Assembly (NCBI GenBank): GCA_036501825.1
Contig: DASXZP010000036.1
Location: 372,001-436,000, forward strand
From: JAFECT01 sp036501825
Lineage (GTDB): Bacteria; Pseudomonadota; Alphaproteobacteria; Caulobacterales; Caulobacteraceae
Direction of reading: 5' to 3'
Length of the DNA: 64,000 bases
This document shows positions 24,972 through 33,358 of this stretch, one piece after another. How positions within the stretch are numbered: the first letter of the stretch is position 1; the number at the start of each line of letters is the position of its first letter. The translations under genes and the position numbers were made by a program. The notes beneath the pieces were generated by a model. It was given only the letters and a program-made list of their open reading frames with translations. It had not been told where the DNA came from and made no database searches.

Positions 24972-27275
24972 ATGGGAAGGCTAGTCGGCAGATTGCGCAG
25001 CCGCGGGCCCGGGCTGACATTGGCGGCGGCGCTTCTGCTTTGGCTTCTGGCCGGTCCTTGCGCCGTCATGGCGCAAGCACGCCCGGTGTCGGTCCGCGAT
25101 ATCGTGCAAATGACCGATCCGGAGCCGCCGGTCTATCAGAACCTGACGGTGGAACAGTACACGCGGTCGCTGATCTCGCCGGATGGGAAAAAGTTCTTCC
25201 TCATTGTGCACACCGGCGACTTGGCGATCGATCGGACGGTGTACCGGCTGATTGTCTCGCCGATGGCGCCGGTCCGGGCGCTTCTTTCCAAACCCGGCAA
25301 GACGGCGCCCTTGCCCGAAGGGCGCATGGTCGCGACGCTGTCGACCGATGACCTGAAGGTGTTCAACGGGGCGATCAGGGACGCGATGTGGCTTTCCGAC
25401 AGCCGCCACATCCTGTTCATCGGCGAGGCGAAGGACGGCGTCTATCAGGTTTTTCAGGTGGACGCGGAAACCGGTCGACTGGACCAGCTGACCCACGTCG
25501 ACAACGACATCCTGACCTTTTCATACGACGAGCCATCGACCACCTTGCTCTTCGAGCAGCGGCTTGCCTGCCTGGGCGTGTGTCCGAAGCCCTACACCGA
25601 CCGTTCGAGCTACGTCGTCGACACGATGACCCTGAGCCAGTCGCTGTTTCCCGACGAGGAAAAGTTCCGCACCCCCGTCTACCAGATATCCATGCAGGTT
25701 CTGAACGATCACGCCCCGCCGAGACCCGTCGGGCCGCCCGCCTTCGGCAATCGGCTAACCCGAACCTGGGTGTCTCCCGGCGGGCGGTATGCGGTGCTGG
25801 AACGCCCGACTCATGATCCCGCCACGCTGGAGCGCTGGAAGGGGATCGGCGGCGCGCCGTTCGATCAGGCAATTCGCGTGGCGGAGGCGGGCGCCACCGG
25901 CGTCGCGGAGGCCGGGAAGTACGGCATCGAGGAACTTTCAGTCGTTGATCTGGCGCATGACGCGAAGGAACTTTTCGCCGCTCCGGAAGCGACGTTCTGG
26001 AACGAAGACGTTCGTTGGAGTGCCGATGGAACGCTCGTGTTCCTGGGGAACGTCTATGCGGGTCGCGACGACGGTACGATCGATCTGGACCGTGTATCCG
26101 GCAAGCCGGCCGTTCTCGCGGTTCAACCCGCGACCGGACAGGTCTCCGCCCTGGCGCCCTTGGCGCCGGGTCCGGCCGGTCAACCGGTCGATCTGGAATT
26201 GACGAATGCCGCCGCGGTGTCGGTGACCCAGGGCGGCGAAACGCGATGCTATCGGGCCGAAGGCAAGTCTTATCGGCAAACAAACTGTAGCGGGGACCCG
26301 TCGGCCGATCCTGTCGCGTTGAGCATCCGTCAGGATCTTTTCACTCCGCCAGACCTGTGGGCGGAGGATCGAAAATCGAAGCGCTCTGTTCGCATCACCA
26401 ATCTCAACCCAGCGCTTGAAACGCTCACGTTCGGCAAGCTCGAACAGATCCAGGTGGACAACGGGCGGGGCGGCAAGGTCACCGCCGGGCTGATCTATCC
26501 GGTCGGATATGAGGCCGGCCGCCGCTACCCGCTGGTCATCCAGACGGACGGCTGGACGCCGGAATATCATTTCATCGCCGGCGCCCGGAAAGTTCCGAGC
26601 GCGTTCCCGGGCCAGGCGTTGGCGAGCCGAGGCATGTTCGTCCTTCAACTGCCCGACCCGCCCCGGGATGGCGGCCCCCCGGTGCTCGAAGAAGCCGCGA
26701 TCCATCAGATGACGGCGAGCGGCATGGTCGATCCGGCCGAGGTCGGGATCATCGGATTCAGCCACAGCGGCGTGCAGGTGCTCGACCTGATGGCGTTCTC
26801 GAAGTGCGACATCGGCGCCGCCGTCGTGGCGGATTCCAAGGGCGTGGGTCTGTTCAGCGCCGAAACCTACTATTTCAACTTCGGCGGCATGCGCGAGCCC
26901 GAGGATGAACTCGGCGGCGAGCCTTGGGGGGACACGCTTTCAACCTGGGTCGCTCGCGATCCATCGCTGCATGCAGACGCCATGCAGGCGCCGCTGCTGC
27001 TCGAGGCGCATGGCCTGTACGTCCTGCCGTCGTGGGATATCTATGCCCTGCTGCGCTGGCAGAAGAAGCCCGCTGAGCTGGTGGTCTACCCGCACGCGAT
27101 CCACTTGTTACGCAATCCACGACAACGCTTCGAGGAGCTCGAGGCCAACGCAGACTGGTTCGATTTCTGGCTTCAGGGCCACGAGGACTCCGATCCGACG
27201 AAGGCCGGTCAGTATGCGCGTTGGCGGAAGATGCGCGACGAGCGCCCGCCGCGAAGACCTCGGCCGGTGTGTTGA
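24972..27275 (+). CDS. Atxe2-type lasso peptide isopeptidase, module 2
   Basis: 767 residues, S9 prolyl-oligopeptidase fold. Signal peptide MGRLVGRLRSRGPGLTL...MAQA, so periplasmic. An N-terminal beta-propeller-like part is followed by the alpha/beta-hydrolase: nucleophile in GIIGFSHSGVQVLDL (Ser597) and the catalytic His in VVYPHAIHLLRNP (His708 or His711). Family function: cleaves the isopeptide bond closing the lasso macrolactam, linearising imported lasso peptides. Starts 46 nt after the receptor gene behind a G-rich ribosome site. The lasso link rests on family resemblance and on the sigma-FecR-receptor context; a generic S9 peptidase is the alternative. Confidence 0.8.
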   Translation: MGRLVGRLRSRGPGLTLAAALLLWLLAGPCAVMAQARPVSVRDIVQMTDPEPPVYQNLTVEQYTRSLISPDGKKFFLIVHTGDLAIDRTVYRLIVSPMAPVRALLSKPGKTAPLPEGRMVATLSTDDLKVFNGAIRDAMWLSDSRHILFIGEAKDGVYQVFQVDAETGRLDQLTHVDNDILTFSYDEPSTTLLFEQRLACLGVCPKPYTDRSSYVVDTMTLSQSLFPDEEKFRTPVYQISMQVLNDHAPPRPVGPPAFGNRLTRTWVSPGGRYAVLERPTHDPATLERWKGIGGAPFDQAIRVAEAGATGVAEAGKYGIEELSVVDLAHDAKELFAAPEATFWNEDVRWSADGTLVFLGNVYAGRDDGTIDLDRVSGKPAVLAVQPATGQVSALAPLAPGPAGQPVDLELTNAAAVSVTQGGETRCYRAEGKSYRQTNCSGDPSADPVALSIRQDLFTPPDLWAEDRKSKRSVRITNLNPALETLTFGKLEQIQVDNGRGGKVTAGLIYPVGYEAGRRYPLVIQTDGWTPEYHFIAGARKVPSAFPGQALASRGMFVLQLPDPPRDGGPPVLEEAAIHQMTASGMVDPAEVGIIGFSHSGVQVLDLMAFSKCDIGAAVVADSKGVGLFSAETYYFNFGGMREPEDELGGEPWGDTLSTWVARDPSLHADAMQAPLLLEAHGLYVLPSWDIYALLRWQKKPAELVVYPHAIHLLRNPRQRFEELEANADWFDFWLQGHEDSDPTKAGQYARWRKMRDERPPRRPRPVC

Positions 27276-27337
27276 CCTGTGTCGTACGGCTATCTCGACC
27301 TGCAGGCCAGCCGGCGGAAAAGATAGGACGGCTCGAT

Positions 27338-27397
27338 GTGTCGGCCGGTGCGGCCGGTCCACGTCTTTTTCGGAGCCGCGCCTCTTAGTATAACGCT
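27338..27397 (+). repeat. Direct repeat / promoter copy right of module 2
   Basis: TCGGCCGGTGCGGCCGGTCC, ACGTCTTTTTCGGAGCCGCG and CCTCTTAGTATAACGC follow one another. CTTTTT (27365-27370) and TATAAC (27389-27394) are 18 nt apart. Likely promoter for parB, 280 bp downstream, and the partner of the 20446-20510 copy. Confidence 0.65.
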
Positions 27398-27467
27398 CTC
27401 AGGGGCGTTAATGCGGGTTCGTCGACCGCTCGACGCGGGCGCGTGGACGATCTGAAGAAAGACTAAG

Positions 27468-27600
27468 GGACTCCGTCCCTCGCGCGGCCAAGGGTGCGCG
27501 GCCTGCGGCCGCCGGACCGCCGGGTATCCCCGATCTTCCTCCGCCTCGCTCCGTGCAGACCGGGTGATCCCCCTCCCGGCGGTCCGCCCTTGTCCTTGCT
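27468..27600 (+). repeat. Dispersed GC-rich repeat, copy B, in the parB leader
   Basis: GGGACTCCGTCCCTCGCGCG, then CTGCGGCCGCCGGACCGCC match 13914-13971; the GTGATCC...CCCG and CGCCCTTG parts follow after a 37-bp insertion relative to copy A. It lies in the 400-bp gap before parB, after the promoter copy, and would be in the parB leader RNA. No gene called here; a short palindrome CGCAGGCGCGCTGTGCGCCTGCG precedes the ribosome site in the last 40 bp. Confidence 0.55.
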
Positions 27601-27674
27601 ACCCCTGGTCTCGCCGACGGGCAGAGCCGCAGGCGCGCTGTGCGCCTGCGGCTTAGACCGAAGGAGAAAACCTC

Positions 27675-29573
27675 ATGACCGTGCATACCTTGCAGACCGT
27701 CCAGCATGGACGCGAAATCACTGTGGCGTTGAACAAGCTGAAAGCTTCGCCGAAGAACGCGCGCAAGACCCCGCACACGGCGGCGGAGGTGGAGGCGTTG
27801 GCGGCGTCGATTGCCGCCAAGGGGGTGTTGCAGCCGCCAGTGGTGGAGCCGGAGCGCGATGGCGAGGGCCGGGAGACCGGATGGTTCCTCGTCAGCATCG
27901 GGGAGGGGCGCAGGCTCGCGCTGGCGCTGCTGGCCAAGCGTAAGCTGATCGCCAAGGCGATGCCGGTGCGCTGCCTGCTCGACGAGGACAACGACGCGTT
28001 CGAGATCAGCCTGGACGAGAACGTCACCCGTTTCGCCATGCATCCGGCCGATCAGTTCGAAGCCTTCAAGAAGCTTGCCGACGACAAAGGGTGGGGGGCG
28101 GATGAGATCGCCCAGCGGTTCGGGGTGACCGCCCAACTGGTGCGGCAGCGGCTGCGCTTGGCGGTGGTCAGCCCGGCGTTGATGGCGGCTTACCGCGCGG
28201 GCGACCTGACGCTGGATCAGTTGATGGCCTTCGCGGTGTCGGAGGACCACGAACGGCAGGATCAGGTGTTCGCCTCCCTGTCGTACAATCGCTCGCCAGG
28301 GTTCATCCGCAAGCTCATGACCGAGCACGAGGTGGAGGCGAACGATCCCCGCGCGCTCTACGTCGGCGGCGAAGCCTACGAGGCGGAGGGCGGTTACCTT
28401 CGTCGCGACCTGTTTGTCGAGGACCGGGGCGGTTGGTTCGAGGATGTGGTGTTGCTCGACCAGCTCGCCGTCGAGAAGCTCGCCGCCGAGGCCGAAGCGG
28501 TGAGAACCGCCGAGGGCTGGCTGTGGGCCGAGGCGCATCTGACGCTTCCCCGCGACCATGGGTTCAAGCGCGTCTACGGACGCGCAGCGGACCAGGACCC
28601 GGAGACCCGGGCGCAACTGTCGGCGTTGGGCGAGGACTACGATGCGATCCTCGCGGGCTGCGGCGAGGACGAGGAGTTGTCCGAGGAAGCGTCCTCGCGG
28701 CTGGCGGAGATCGACGCGGCGCTTCAGGCGGTGTCGCGCCCGGTGTTTGACGAGGCGGTGCGGGCGCGGTCCGGCGTGTTCGTGACGCTGGACCAGGAAG
28801 GTGGCGTGCGGGTGGAGCGCGCCTTCCGGCGGCCCCAGGACGAACCGCCGCCGCCGGAGCCTTACAGCGAGACGCCGGGCGAGGTCGGGGTCACCCCCGC
28901 CGCGCGGGTGGAGGATGGGGCCAAGGCTCTCCCCGAGCGGTTGGTTGCCGATCTCTCTGCCCACCGCACGGCGGCCCTGCGCGACCGCTTGGCGCAGGAG
29001 CCGCAGGCCGCTCTGCTGGTGGCGCTGCATAGCCTCGTCCTGCAGCTGTTCGACTTCTACGGGGCCGAAGCCTGTGTCGATCTGCGGGCGACGACCACGG
29101 AGTTGAGCCGCTTCGCGGAGGGCTACGACGACAGCGTTGCGGGCCTGAGCATCGCGTCCCGGCACGAGGGCTGGGCTGGGCAGCTTCCCGAACAGGCGCA
29201 AGACCTGTGGGCGGCGTTGGTCAGTCTGAGTGAGGCGGAGCGGCTCGCGTTGTTTGCGCACTGCGTCTCGCTCACGGTCAACGCGGTGCAGGCGGTTGGA
29301 CGCTCCCCCCGTGCGCTGGCGGACGCCGACGGTCTGGCCCGATACCTCGGGCTCGACATGCGTGCCTACTGGCAGGCCACCGCCGAGAATTACTTCGGCC
29401 GGGTCAGCAAGGCGATGATCCTCGACGCGGTGCGCGAGGCGAAGTCACCGGAGGATGCGCTGCGCCTGGACGGCTTGAAGAAGGACGCCATGGCCAAGGC
29501 CGCTGCCGATCTCCTCGGCTCGGAAGGGTGGCTGCCGCCGCTGTTGCAAGACGCGGCGGCCCCTCCGGCCTGA
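27675..29573 (+). CDS. ParB/RepB/Spo0J-type partition protein (plasmid/ICE type)
   Basis: 632 residues. N-terminal ParB/Srx-like CTPase domain: EITVALNKLKASPKNARKT, SIAAKGVLQPPVVEP, and IGEGRRLALALL (the GxRR-type nucleotide/DNA pocket). Then a helix-turn-helix: WGADEIAQRFGVTAQLVRQRLRLAVVSP. The long C-terminal part (residues ~230-620) is helical, as in the large ParB-like proteins found on alphaproteobacterial plasmids and integrative elements. No ParA is adjacent in the window. GAAGGAG precedes the ATG. Probable role: segregation or gene regulation of the element rather than of the chromosome. Confidence 0.85.
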   Translation: MTVHTLQTVQHGREITVALNKLKASPKNARKTPHTAAEVEALAASIAAKGVLQPPVVEPERDGEGRETGWFLVSIGEGRRLALALLAKRKLIAKAMPVRCLLDEDNDAFEISLDENVTRFAMHPADQFEAFKKLADDKGWGADEIAQRFGVTAQLVRQRLRLAVVSPALMAAYRAGDLTLDQLMAFAVSEDHERQDQVFASLSYNRSPGFIRKLMTEHEVEANDPRALYVGGEAYEAEGGYLRRDLFVEDRGGWFEDVVLLDQLAVEKLAAEAEAVRTAEGWLWAEAHLTLPRDHGFKRVYGRAADQDPETRAQLSALGEDYDAILAGCGEDEELSEEASSRLAEIDAALQAVSRPVFDEAVRARSGVFVTLDQEGGVRVERAFRRPQDEPPPPEPYSETPGEVGVTPAARVEDGAKALPERLVADLSAHRTAALRDRLAQEPQAALLVALHSLVLQLFDFYGAEACVDLRATTTELSRFAEGYDDSVAGLSIASRHEGWAGQLPEQAQDLWAALVSLSEAERLALFAHCVSLTVNAVQAVGRSPRALADADGLARYLGLDMRAYWQATAENYFGRVSKAMILDAVREAKSPEDALRLDGLKKDAMAKAAADLLGSEGWLPPLLQDAAAPPA

Positions 29574-29582
29574 GGTCGTCGC

Positions 29583-29609
29583 GGGAGGAGGCTCGTCGGG
29601 CCTCCTCCC
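29583..29609 (+). terminator. Hairpin after parB
   Basis: GGGAGGAGGC and GCCTCCTCCC form a 10-bp perfect stem with a 7-nt loop 9 bp after the parB stop. No T-run follows, so it may act as an RNA-stabilising or Rho-assisted end. Confidence 0.5.
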
Positions 29610-29642
29610 GTTCCTCGCGGTTCGAATTTATCAGAGTGCGTC

Positions 29643-29669
29643 GGCGCCGGTTCCCTTGGGACCGGCGCC
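29643..29669. repeat. GC-rich inverted repeat
   Basis: GGCGCCGGTTCCC / GGGACCGGCGCC with a short loop. Lies between parB and the recombinase operon, overlapping no gene. Could be a second terminator or a protein-binding palindrome. Confidence 0.45.
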
Positions 29670-29748
29670 AGACCACGTGTGCGCCGTTGGCGCAAACGCG
29701 CTCGGGCGCCTTAGACTCAGACTCGCGTCCCCATGCGTCCGTCCCTTC

Positions 29749-29771
29749 GGGGACTTCAGGACTTCGGGGAC
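29749..29771 (+). repeat. Inverted repeat flanking the serine recombinase, left copy
   Basis: GGGGACTTCAGGACTTCGGG GAC. Its reverse complement, GAAGTCCTGAAGTCCCCGAAG, matches 31732-31753 (GAAGTCCCTGAAGTCCCCAAAG) apart from one indel and one base. Confidence 0.6.
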
Positions 29772-29785
29772 GTCTCCCAAATAAT

Positions 29786-30052
29786 ATGGAACCCTTCTTC
29801 TACCGCCACAATTCCACCGAATCAGAGGACCGTCAGGCGCTGTCCATCGAGCCGCACGCGGACGAAAGGCGCGTTCCTTCCCATGCCGCACGCGGGGCAG
29901 CTTCATCCCTGAGCGACGCGTGCGTTCGTGAGCTGCTCGCCGAGCCAGACCTCTCTGTGGAGGAGGTTGAGGCGGTGAGGACGGCGGCCCGGCTGTTCGC
30001 GAAAGTCGTCTTCGACGCAAACGTCGACCGGGAAGACCAACTCGGCCAGTGA
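29786..30052 (+). CDS. Small acidic protein upstream of the recombinase
   Basis: 88 residues, MEPFFYRHNSTESED onward. No family recognised. The C-terminal half is a single amphipathic helix region (VRELLAEPDLSVEEVEAVRTAARLFAKVVFDANVDRED) that could dimerise or bind a partner. No ribosome site precedes the ATG, but the AT-rich CAAATAATATG could be a -10 immediately at the start, giving a leaderless message. Ends 27 bp before the recombinase gene, so it is probably a co-transcribed accessory, perhaps a directionality factor; that is a guess from position only. Confidence 0.5.
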   Translation: MEPFFYRHNSTESEDRQALSIEPHADERRVPSHAARGAASSLSDACVRELLAEPDLSVEEVEAVRTAARLFAKVVFDANVDREDQLGQ

Positions 30053-30079
30053 AATTCTTATCCAATAAACATCGTCGAT

Positions 30080-31861
30080 ATGCATGCAACCAAGACAAAG
30101 GACACGAAGAAGAGAGCAATCATCTACGTCCGGGTCAGCGACGACGGACAGATCAACGGCACGTCGCTCGACGATCAGGCGCAGCGCTGCACGCGCGCCT
30201 TGGAGGACGAACAGATCGAAGTCGTCCGGCTGTTCCGCGAAGAGGGGGAATCGGCCAAGAGCGCCGACCGTAAGGGGCTGATGGAGGCGGTGCAGTTCTG
30301 CCTCCACAAGAAGAACCACATCGATGTGTTCATGGTGTGGAAAGTCGATCGGTTCGCGCGCAGGACGGAGGATCATTTCGCGATACGAAGAGTCTTGCGC
30401 AACGCCGGCATAGAACTGCGTTCGGCGACCGAGCCGATTGGCGACGACCCCAACTCGAAGCTTTTCGAGGTCATGGTCGCGGGCTTTGCCGAATTCGACA
30501 ACGACATTCGCCGCATCCGCTGCACCAACGGCATGCGCGCCCGCATCCGAAGCGGAATCTGGCCGTTCAAAGCGCCGCTCGGCTACCGCAATCGCTCCTT
30601 GGCCCGGCAGAGCATCAAGAAGACCGAGCCGGACCCCGCCGACCCCGTGGTGTTCCCAATCCTTCAGCGCGCCTTGAAGGGGTTCGCCAGCGGCGCCTAC
30701 ACCCAGATGGACATGGTCCACGAGCTGGTGAAGGCGGATTTCAAAACACTGACCGGGGTGGAGCCGACCATCCAGTTTGTCGATCATCTCCTGACCCGTC
30801 AGCTCGCCTTCTACGCCGGGTGGTTGCGCGACAGCTTGGGCGAGGCGGTCGAATACCACCGCGGCCGGCACGAGCCCATGATCTCAGACGAAGAGCGGCG
30901 GCGGATCGAATTCATCCGGGACGGCGGCGACCGCGCCGGGATTGCGCGCGACCGCCACAACCCGCTGTTTCCGCTTCGACGGCTCGTGCGCTGCGCCGAA
31001 TGCGGCCATCTCCTCACGGGCAGCTCGCCCAGGGGCCGCCGCGCAAGTTATCCCTATTACCACTGCTACAATCGCGACTGTCCGTTGCGGTCGCGGACGA
31101 TTCCAAAGCAGGACATCGAGCAGCACTTTCGCGAGTTGATGGATCGCTTGCGGCCACGTCAAGGATTCCTCGCTATCCTGACGAAGCTGGTGGCCGGTTG
31201 CGCCGATGAGCAGCGGAAACTCGACGCCGCCATGCGACAGAGTCACGAGGAGACGCTTCGCGTCCTCACGGCGAGGCGCCGGCGCATCTTCGAAATGGCC
31301 GAGAGCGGCGCCTACGACCCGGCGCAAGTGCGCGAACGCCTCGAAGACGTCGAGCGCGATATGGTCGACCTGAAGCTGAAGCATGAAAGCAAAGACGCGC
31401 AGCCGGGGGATGCCGCAACGACCGTTGAAGGAGCGAAGGCCGCGATCCATCGCGTCATGACGGGGTGGTTCGATCTCAAGCCCGCGCTGCGGGCGCGGTT
31501 CCAAAAGATCATTTTTCCTGAGGGAATTCCGTACGTGCGCGGGAAGGGATTTGGAACCGCAAAAGTAGGGCGTATCTTTGAGCTGAATCAGTCGTTTGAA
31601 GCGGCTGACTCCGATGCGGTGGACCGCATGCGACTTAGTTGGAACCAGATCATCGACGAGCTGCGTCAGTTCGCAGAACTCGCCCCACTGCTTGACGATG
31701 ACCAAGCTACGTTGAGTGGGATGTCGAATACGAAGTCCCTGAAGTCCCCAAAGTCCCCAAAATCGCTACAGCCGCGCAACTTGGCCGTTCCACCGCCACG
31801 CCGAAAACGCGCCAAATCCCCGGAGCAGGGACTTGGCGCGTTACCGACGTTATCAGCTTAA
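30080..31861 (+). CDS. Large serine recombinase / integrase
   Basis: 593 residues. Resolvase domain: IIYVRVSDDGQINGTSLDDQ with the catalytic serine of YVRVS, then KVDRFARRTEDHF and VAGFAEFDNDIRRIRC. A recombinase domain follows (GIWPFKAPLGYRN), then a zinc ribbon (CAECGHLLTGS ... HCYNRDCPLRSR) and a long coiled coil (residues ~370-460). The C-terminal tail is basic and contains the repeated Lys-Ser-Pro stretch encoded by the right inverted repeat. Large serine recombinases integrate and excise elements by attP x attB recombination. Likely the integrase of this element, though it lies inside it rather than at an end I can define. Confidence 0.93.
   Translation: MHATKTKDTKKRAIIYVRVSDDGQINGTSLDDQAQRCTRALEDEQIEVVRLFREEGESAKSADRKGLMEAVQFCLHKKNHIDVFMVWKVDRFARRTEDHFAIRRVLRNAGIELRSATEPIGDDPNSKLFEVMVAGFAEFDNDIRRIRCTNGMRARIRSGIWPFKAPLGYRNRSLARQSIKKTEPDPADPVVFPILQRALKGFASGAYTQMDMVHELVKADFKTLTGVEPTIQFVDHLLTRQLAFYAGWLRDSLGEAVEYHRGRHEPMISDEERRRIEFIRDGGDRAGIARDRHNPLFPLRRLVRCAECGHLLTGSSPRGRRASYPYYHCYNRDCPLRSRTIPKQDIEQHFRELMDRLRPRQGFLAILTKLVAGCADEQRKLDAAMRQSHEETLRVLTARRRRIFEMAESGAYDPAQVRERLEDVERDMVDLKLKHESKDAQPGDAATTVEGAKAAIHRVMTGWFDLKPALRARFQKIIFPEGIPYVRGKGFGTAKVGRIFELNQSFEAADSDAVDRMRLSWNQIIDELRQFAELAPLLDDDQATLSGMSNTKSLKSPKSPKSLQPRNLAVPPPRRKRAKSPEQGLGALPTLSA
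31732..31758 (-). repeat. Inverted repeat flanking the serine recombinase, right copy (inside its 3' end)
   Basis: GAAGTCCCTGAAGTCCCC AAAGTCCCC; encodes the Ser-Leu-Lys-Ser-Pro-Lys tail of the recombinase. Inverted with respect to 29749-29771, about 2 kb apart. Confidence 0.6.
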
Positions 31862-31868
31862 CCACCCG

Positions 31869-32057
31869 TTACGAGATGCCGCACGTCGGCGACGGGTCGA
31901 GACCTGGAGGCGGTGGTCGCCGCCGGATGGCCACCGACTGGTAGAGGTGCAGCAGACGGTCGCTGAGCTCCCGCGCTTCGGCTTCTGTGAGATCGACCCC
32001 GAAGGCGTTGCGGTAGCGGCGGATGAAGTCTGCGAGAGTCTCGTAGTCGGTGGTCAT
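31869..32057 (-). CDS. Small hypothetical protein of the mobile element
   Basis: 62 residues: MTTDYETLADFIRRYRNAFGVDLTEAEARELSDRLLHLY then a Pro-rich tail. The N-terminal 40 residues look like a well-formed pair of amphipathic helices, which with the dedicated upstream promoter motif (32086-32105, minus orientation) argues for a real gene. No family recognised. Convergent with the recombinase gene, 7 bp apart. Confidence 0.55.
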   Translation of the reverse strand: MTTDYETLADFIRRYRNAFGVDLTEAEARELSDRLLHLYQSVAIRRRPPPPGLDPSPTCGIS

Positions 32058-32085
32058 GCGTCCATGATCGCGTGTCGCCCGGTCC

Positions 32086-32192
32086 CGCCAAAGACGTGGA
32101 AACGCCGCGCCGGCTGACGCGCAGTCCGTTCGCCGCGATCCTCATCCACGTCGCCCGGGGTCGCTCGCGCCGGCGTTTCCACGTCTTTTGCG
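32086..32192. promoter_or_regulatory. Divergent pair of element promoter motifs
   Basis: Minus copy at 32086-32105 (reads GGCGTTTCCACGTCTTTGGC G on the minus strand) drives the small gene; plus copy at 32172-32192 (GGCGTTTCCACGTCTTTTGC G) drives ardC, with CAAGCT 18 nt after CTTTTG as possible -10. A partial word, CATCCACGTCGC, lies between. The pair is an almost perfect 21-bp inverted repeat about 70 bp apart. Confidence 0.6.
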
Positions 32193-32297
32193 AACTCACG
32201 CTTCGGCACAAGCTGAAGGCGGATGAACCCGAGCGCGCTCGCGCGCAGCCGGGAGCGCCGCAATCTCGCGACGTTCCCGACCTGTGCGGGAGCCCCC

Positions 32298-33212
32298 ATG
32301 TTCAAACACGATCCTTCCAACGAGCGGTTCGACGTCTATCGGACCATCACCGACAAGATCGTCGCCGCCATCGAGGCGGGCACCGACAACTTCGTGATGC
32401 CCTGGCACCGGGCCGGACCCGCGCTGGGCCGTCCCGCCAACGCCAAGTCCCGAATGCGCTATCGCGGCGTCAATGTGGTGGCGTTGTGGGCCGAAGCCGC
32501 CGCCCGAGGCTACGGCTCGGGTTGGTGGGCTACCTTCGACCAGTGGTCCGGCATCGGCGGTCGCATTCGCCACCGCGAACGCGGCACCACGGTGGTGTTC
32601 TGGAAACGCATCGAGGGGGCCGCCGATAAGGCTTCCGACGATGAGACGCCGGCCGGGACGCGGTTGGTCGCCCGGGCCTTCCGGGTGTTCAACGCCGACC
32701 AGATCGACGGGTGGCGCCCGCCGGTCGCGGCGGTCGCAAGCCCGGTCGAGCTGCGCGACCAGGCCGAAGCCTTCGTCGCCTCCACCGGCGCGGTAATCCG
32801 CCACGGCGGCGACCAGGCCTGTTACCGCTGGACCGACGACGTCGTGCAGATGCCGGATCGCAGGCTGTTCGTGGGCTCGCCCACCTGCGACGCCACCGAA
32901 GCCTACTACTCGACCCTGCTGCACGAACTGACCCACTGGTCGGGCGCCAAGCATCGCCTCGACCGGGCGTTCAGCGCGCGCTTCGGCGATGAGGCCTATG
33001 CGGTGGAGGAGCTGGTCGCCGAACTCGGGGCCGCCTTCCTGTGCGCCGACCTCGAGATCACCAACGAGCCGCGACCGGACCACGCTGCCTATGTGGCGCA
33101 CTGGTTGAAGGTGCTCGGCGACGATCCGCGGGCCATCTTTCTGGCGGCCACCAAGGCCAAGGACGCGGCCGCCTATCTCGGCGCGCTTCCGGGAACACCC
33201 GTGGGCGACTGA
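32298..33212 (+). CDS. ArdC-family antirestriction protein (ssDNA-binding + zincin)
   Basis: 304 residues from the ATG at 32298 (GCGGGAG 5 nt upstream; an ATG at 32223 is also in frame). N-terminal ArdC ssDNA-binding domain: DVYRTITDKIVAAIEAGTDNFVMPWH, RYRGVNVVALWAEAAARGYGS. C-terminal zinc-dependent peptidase: LLHELTHWSGAKHRLDR with H-E-x2-H, and the following VEELVAELGAAFLC glutamate. Known role: carried by conjugative elements, protects incoming DNA from restriction or interferes with host proteins. Followed by a strong terminator. Confidence 0.9.
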   Translation: MFKHDPSNERFDVYRTITDKIVAAIEAGTDNFVMPWHRAGPALGRPANAKSRMRYRGVNVVALWAEAAARGYGSGWWATFDQWSGIGGRIRHRERGTTVVFWKRIEGAADKASDDETPAGTRLVARAFRVFNADQIDGWRPPVAAVASPVELRDQAEAFVASTGAVIRHGGDQACYRWTDDVVQMPDRRLFVGSPTCDATEAYYSTLLHELTHWSGAKHRLDRAFSARFGDEAYAVEELVAELGAAFLCADLEITNEPRPDHAAYVAHWLKVLGDDPRAIFLAATKAKDAAAYLGALPGTPVGD

Positions 33213-33216
33213 CTTC

Positions 33217-33250
33217 AACGCTCCGACGATACCGTCGGAGCGTTTTCTTT
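33217..33250 (+). terminator. Rho-independent terminator after ardC
   Basis: AACGCTCCGACG-ATAC-CGTCGGAGCGTT followed by TTCTTT: a perfect 12-bp stem with tetraloop and T-rich tail, starting 5 bp after the stop codon. Confidence 0.9.
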
Positions 33251-33319
33251 GGTGTGGGGCGTCAGAACCCTTTTATGCGAATGGGCGATCACGCGCGGTA
33301 ACGTCGGTGGGCGTTGGCG

Positions 33320-33358
33320 CGTTATATCTAAACATAGTAGTATAATTCATGCATACAT
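33320..33358 (+). promoter_or_regulatory. AT-rich promoter of the small zinc-ribbon gene
   Basis: TATAAT (33341-33346) in an AT-rich stretch; the ATG lies 13 nt after it, implying a very short or absent 5' leader. No clear -35 (GTTATA at 33321 is 14 nt away). Confidence 0.5.

Noticed and set aside
27408..29261. Long minus-strand open frame opposite parB
   Set aside because: Arg/Leu/Gln-rich antisense shadow; ParB domains on the plus strand explain the sequence.
29743..29773. CRISPR-like short repeats (CTTCGGGGAC twice)
   Set aside because: Two tandem words without spacers of regular length; better explained as part of the recombinase-flanking inverted repeat.
30080..31861. Treating 29749/31732 repeats as attL/attR of the whole element
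   Set aside because: They are inverted and only 2 kb apart, enclosing just the recombinase and a small gene.
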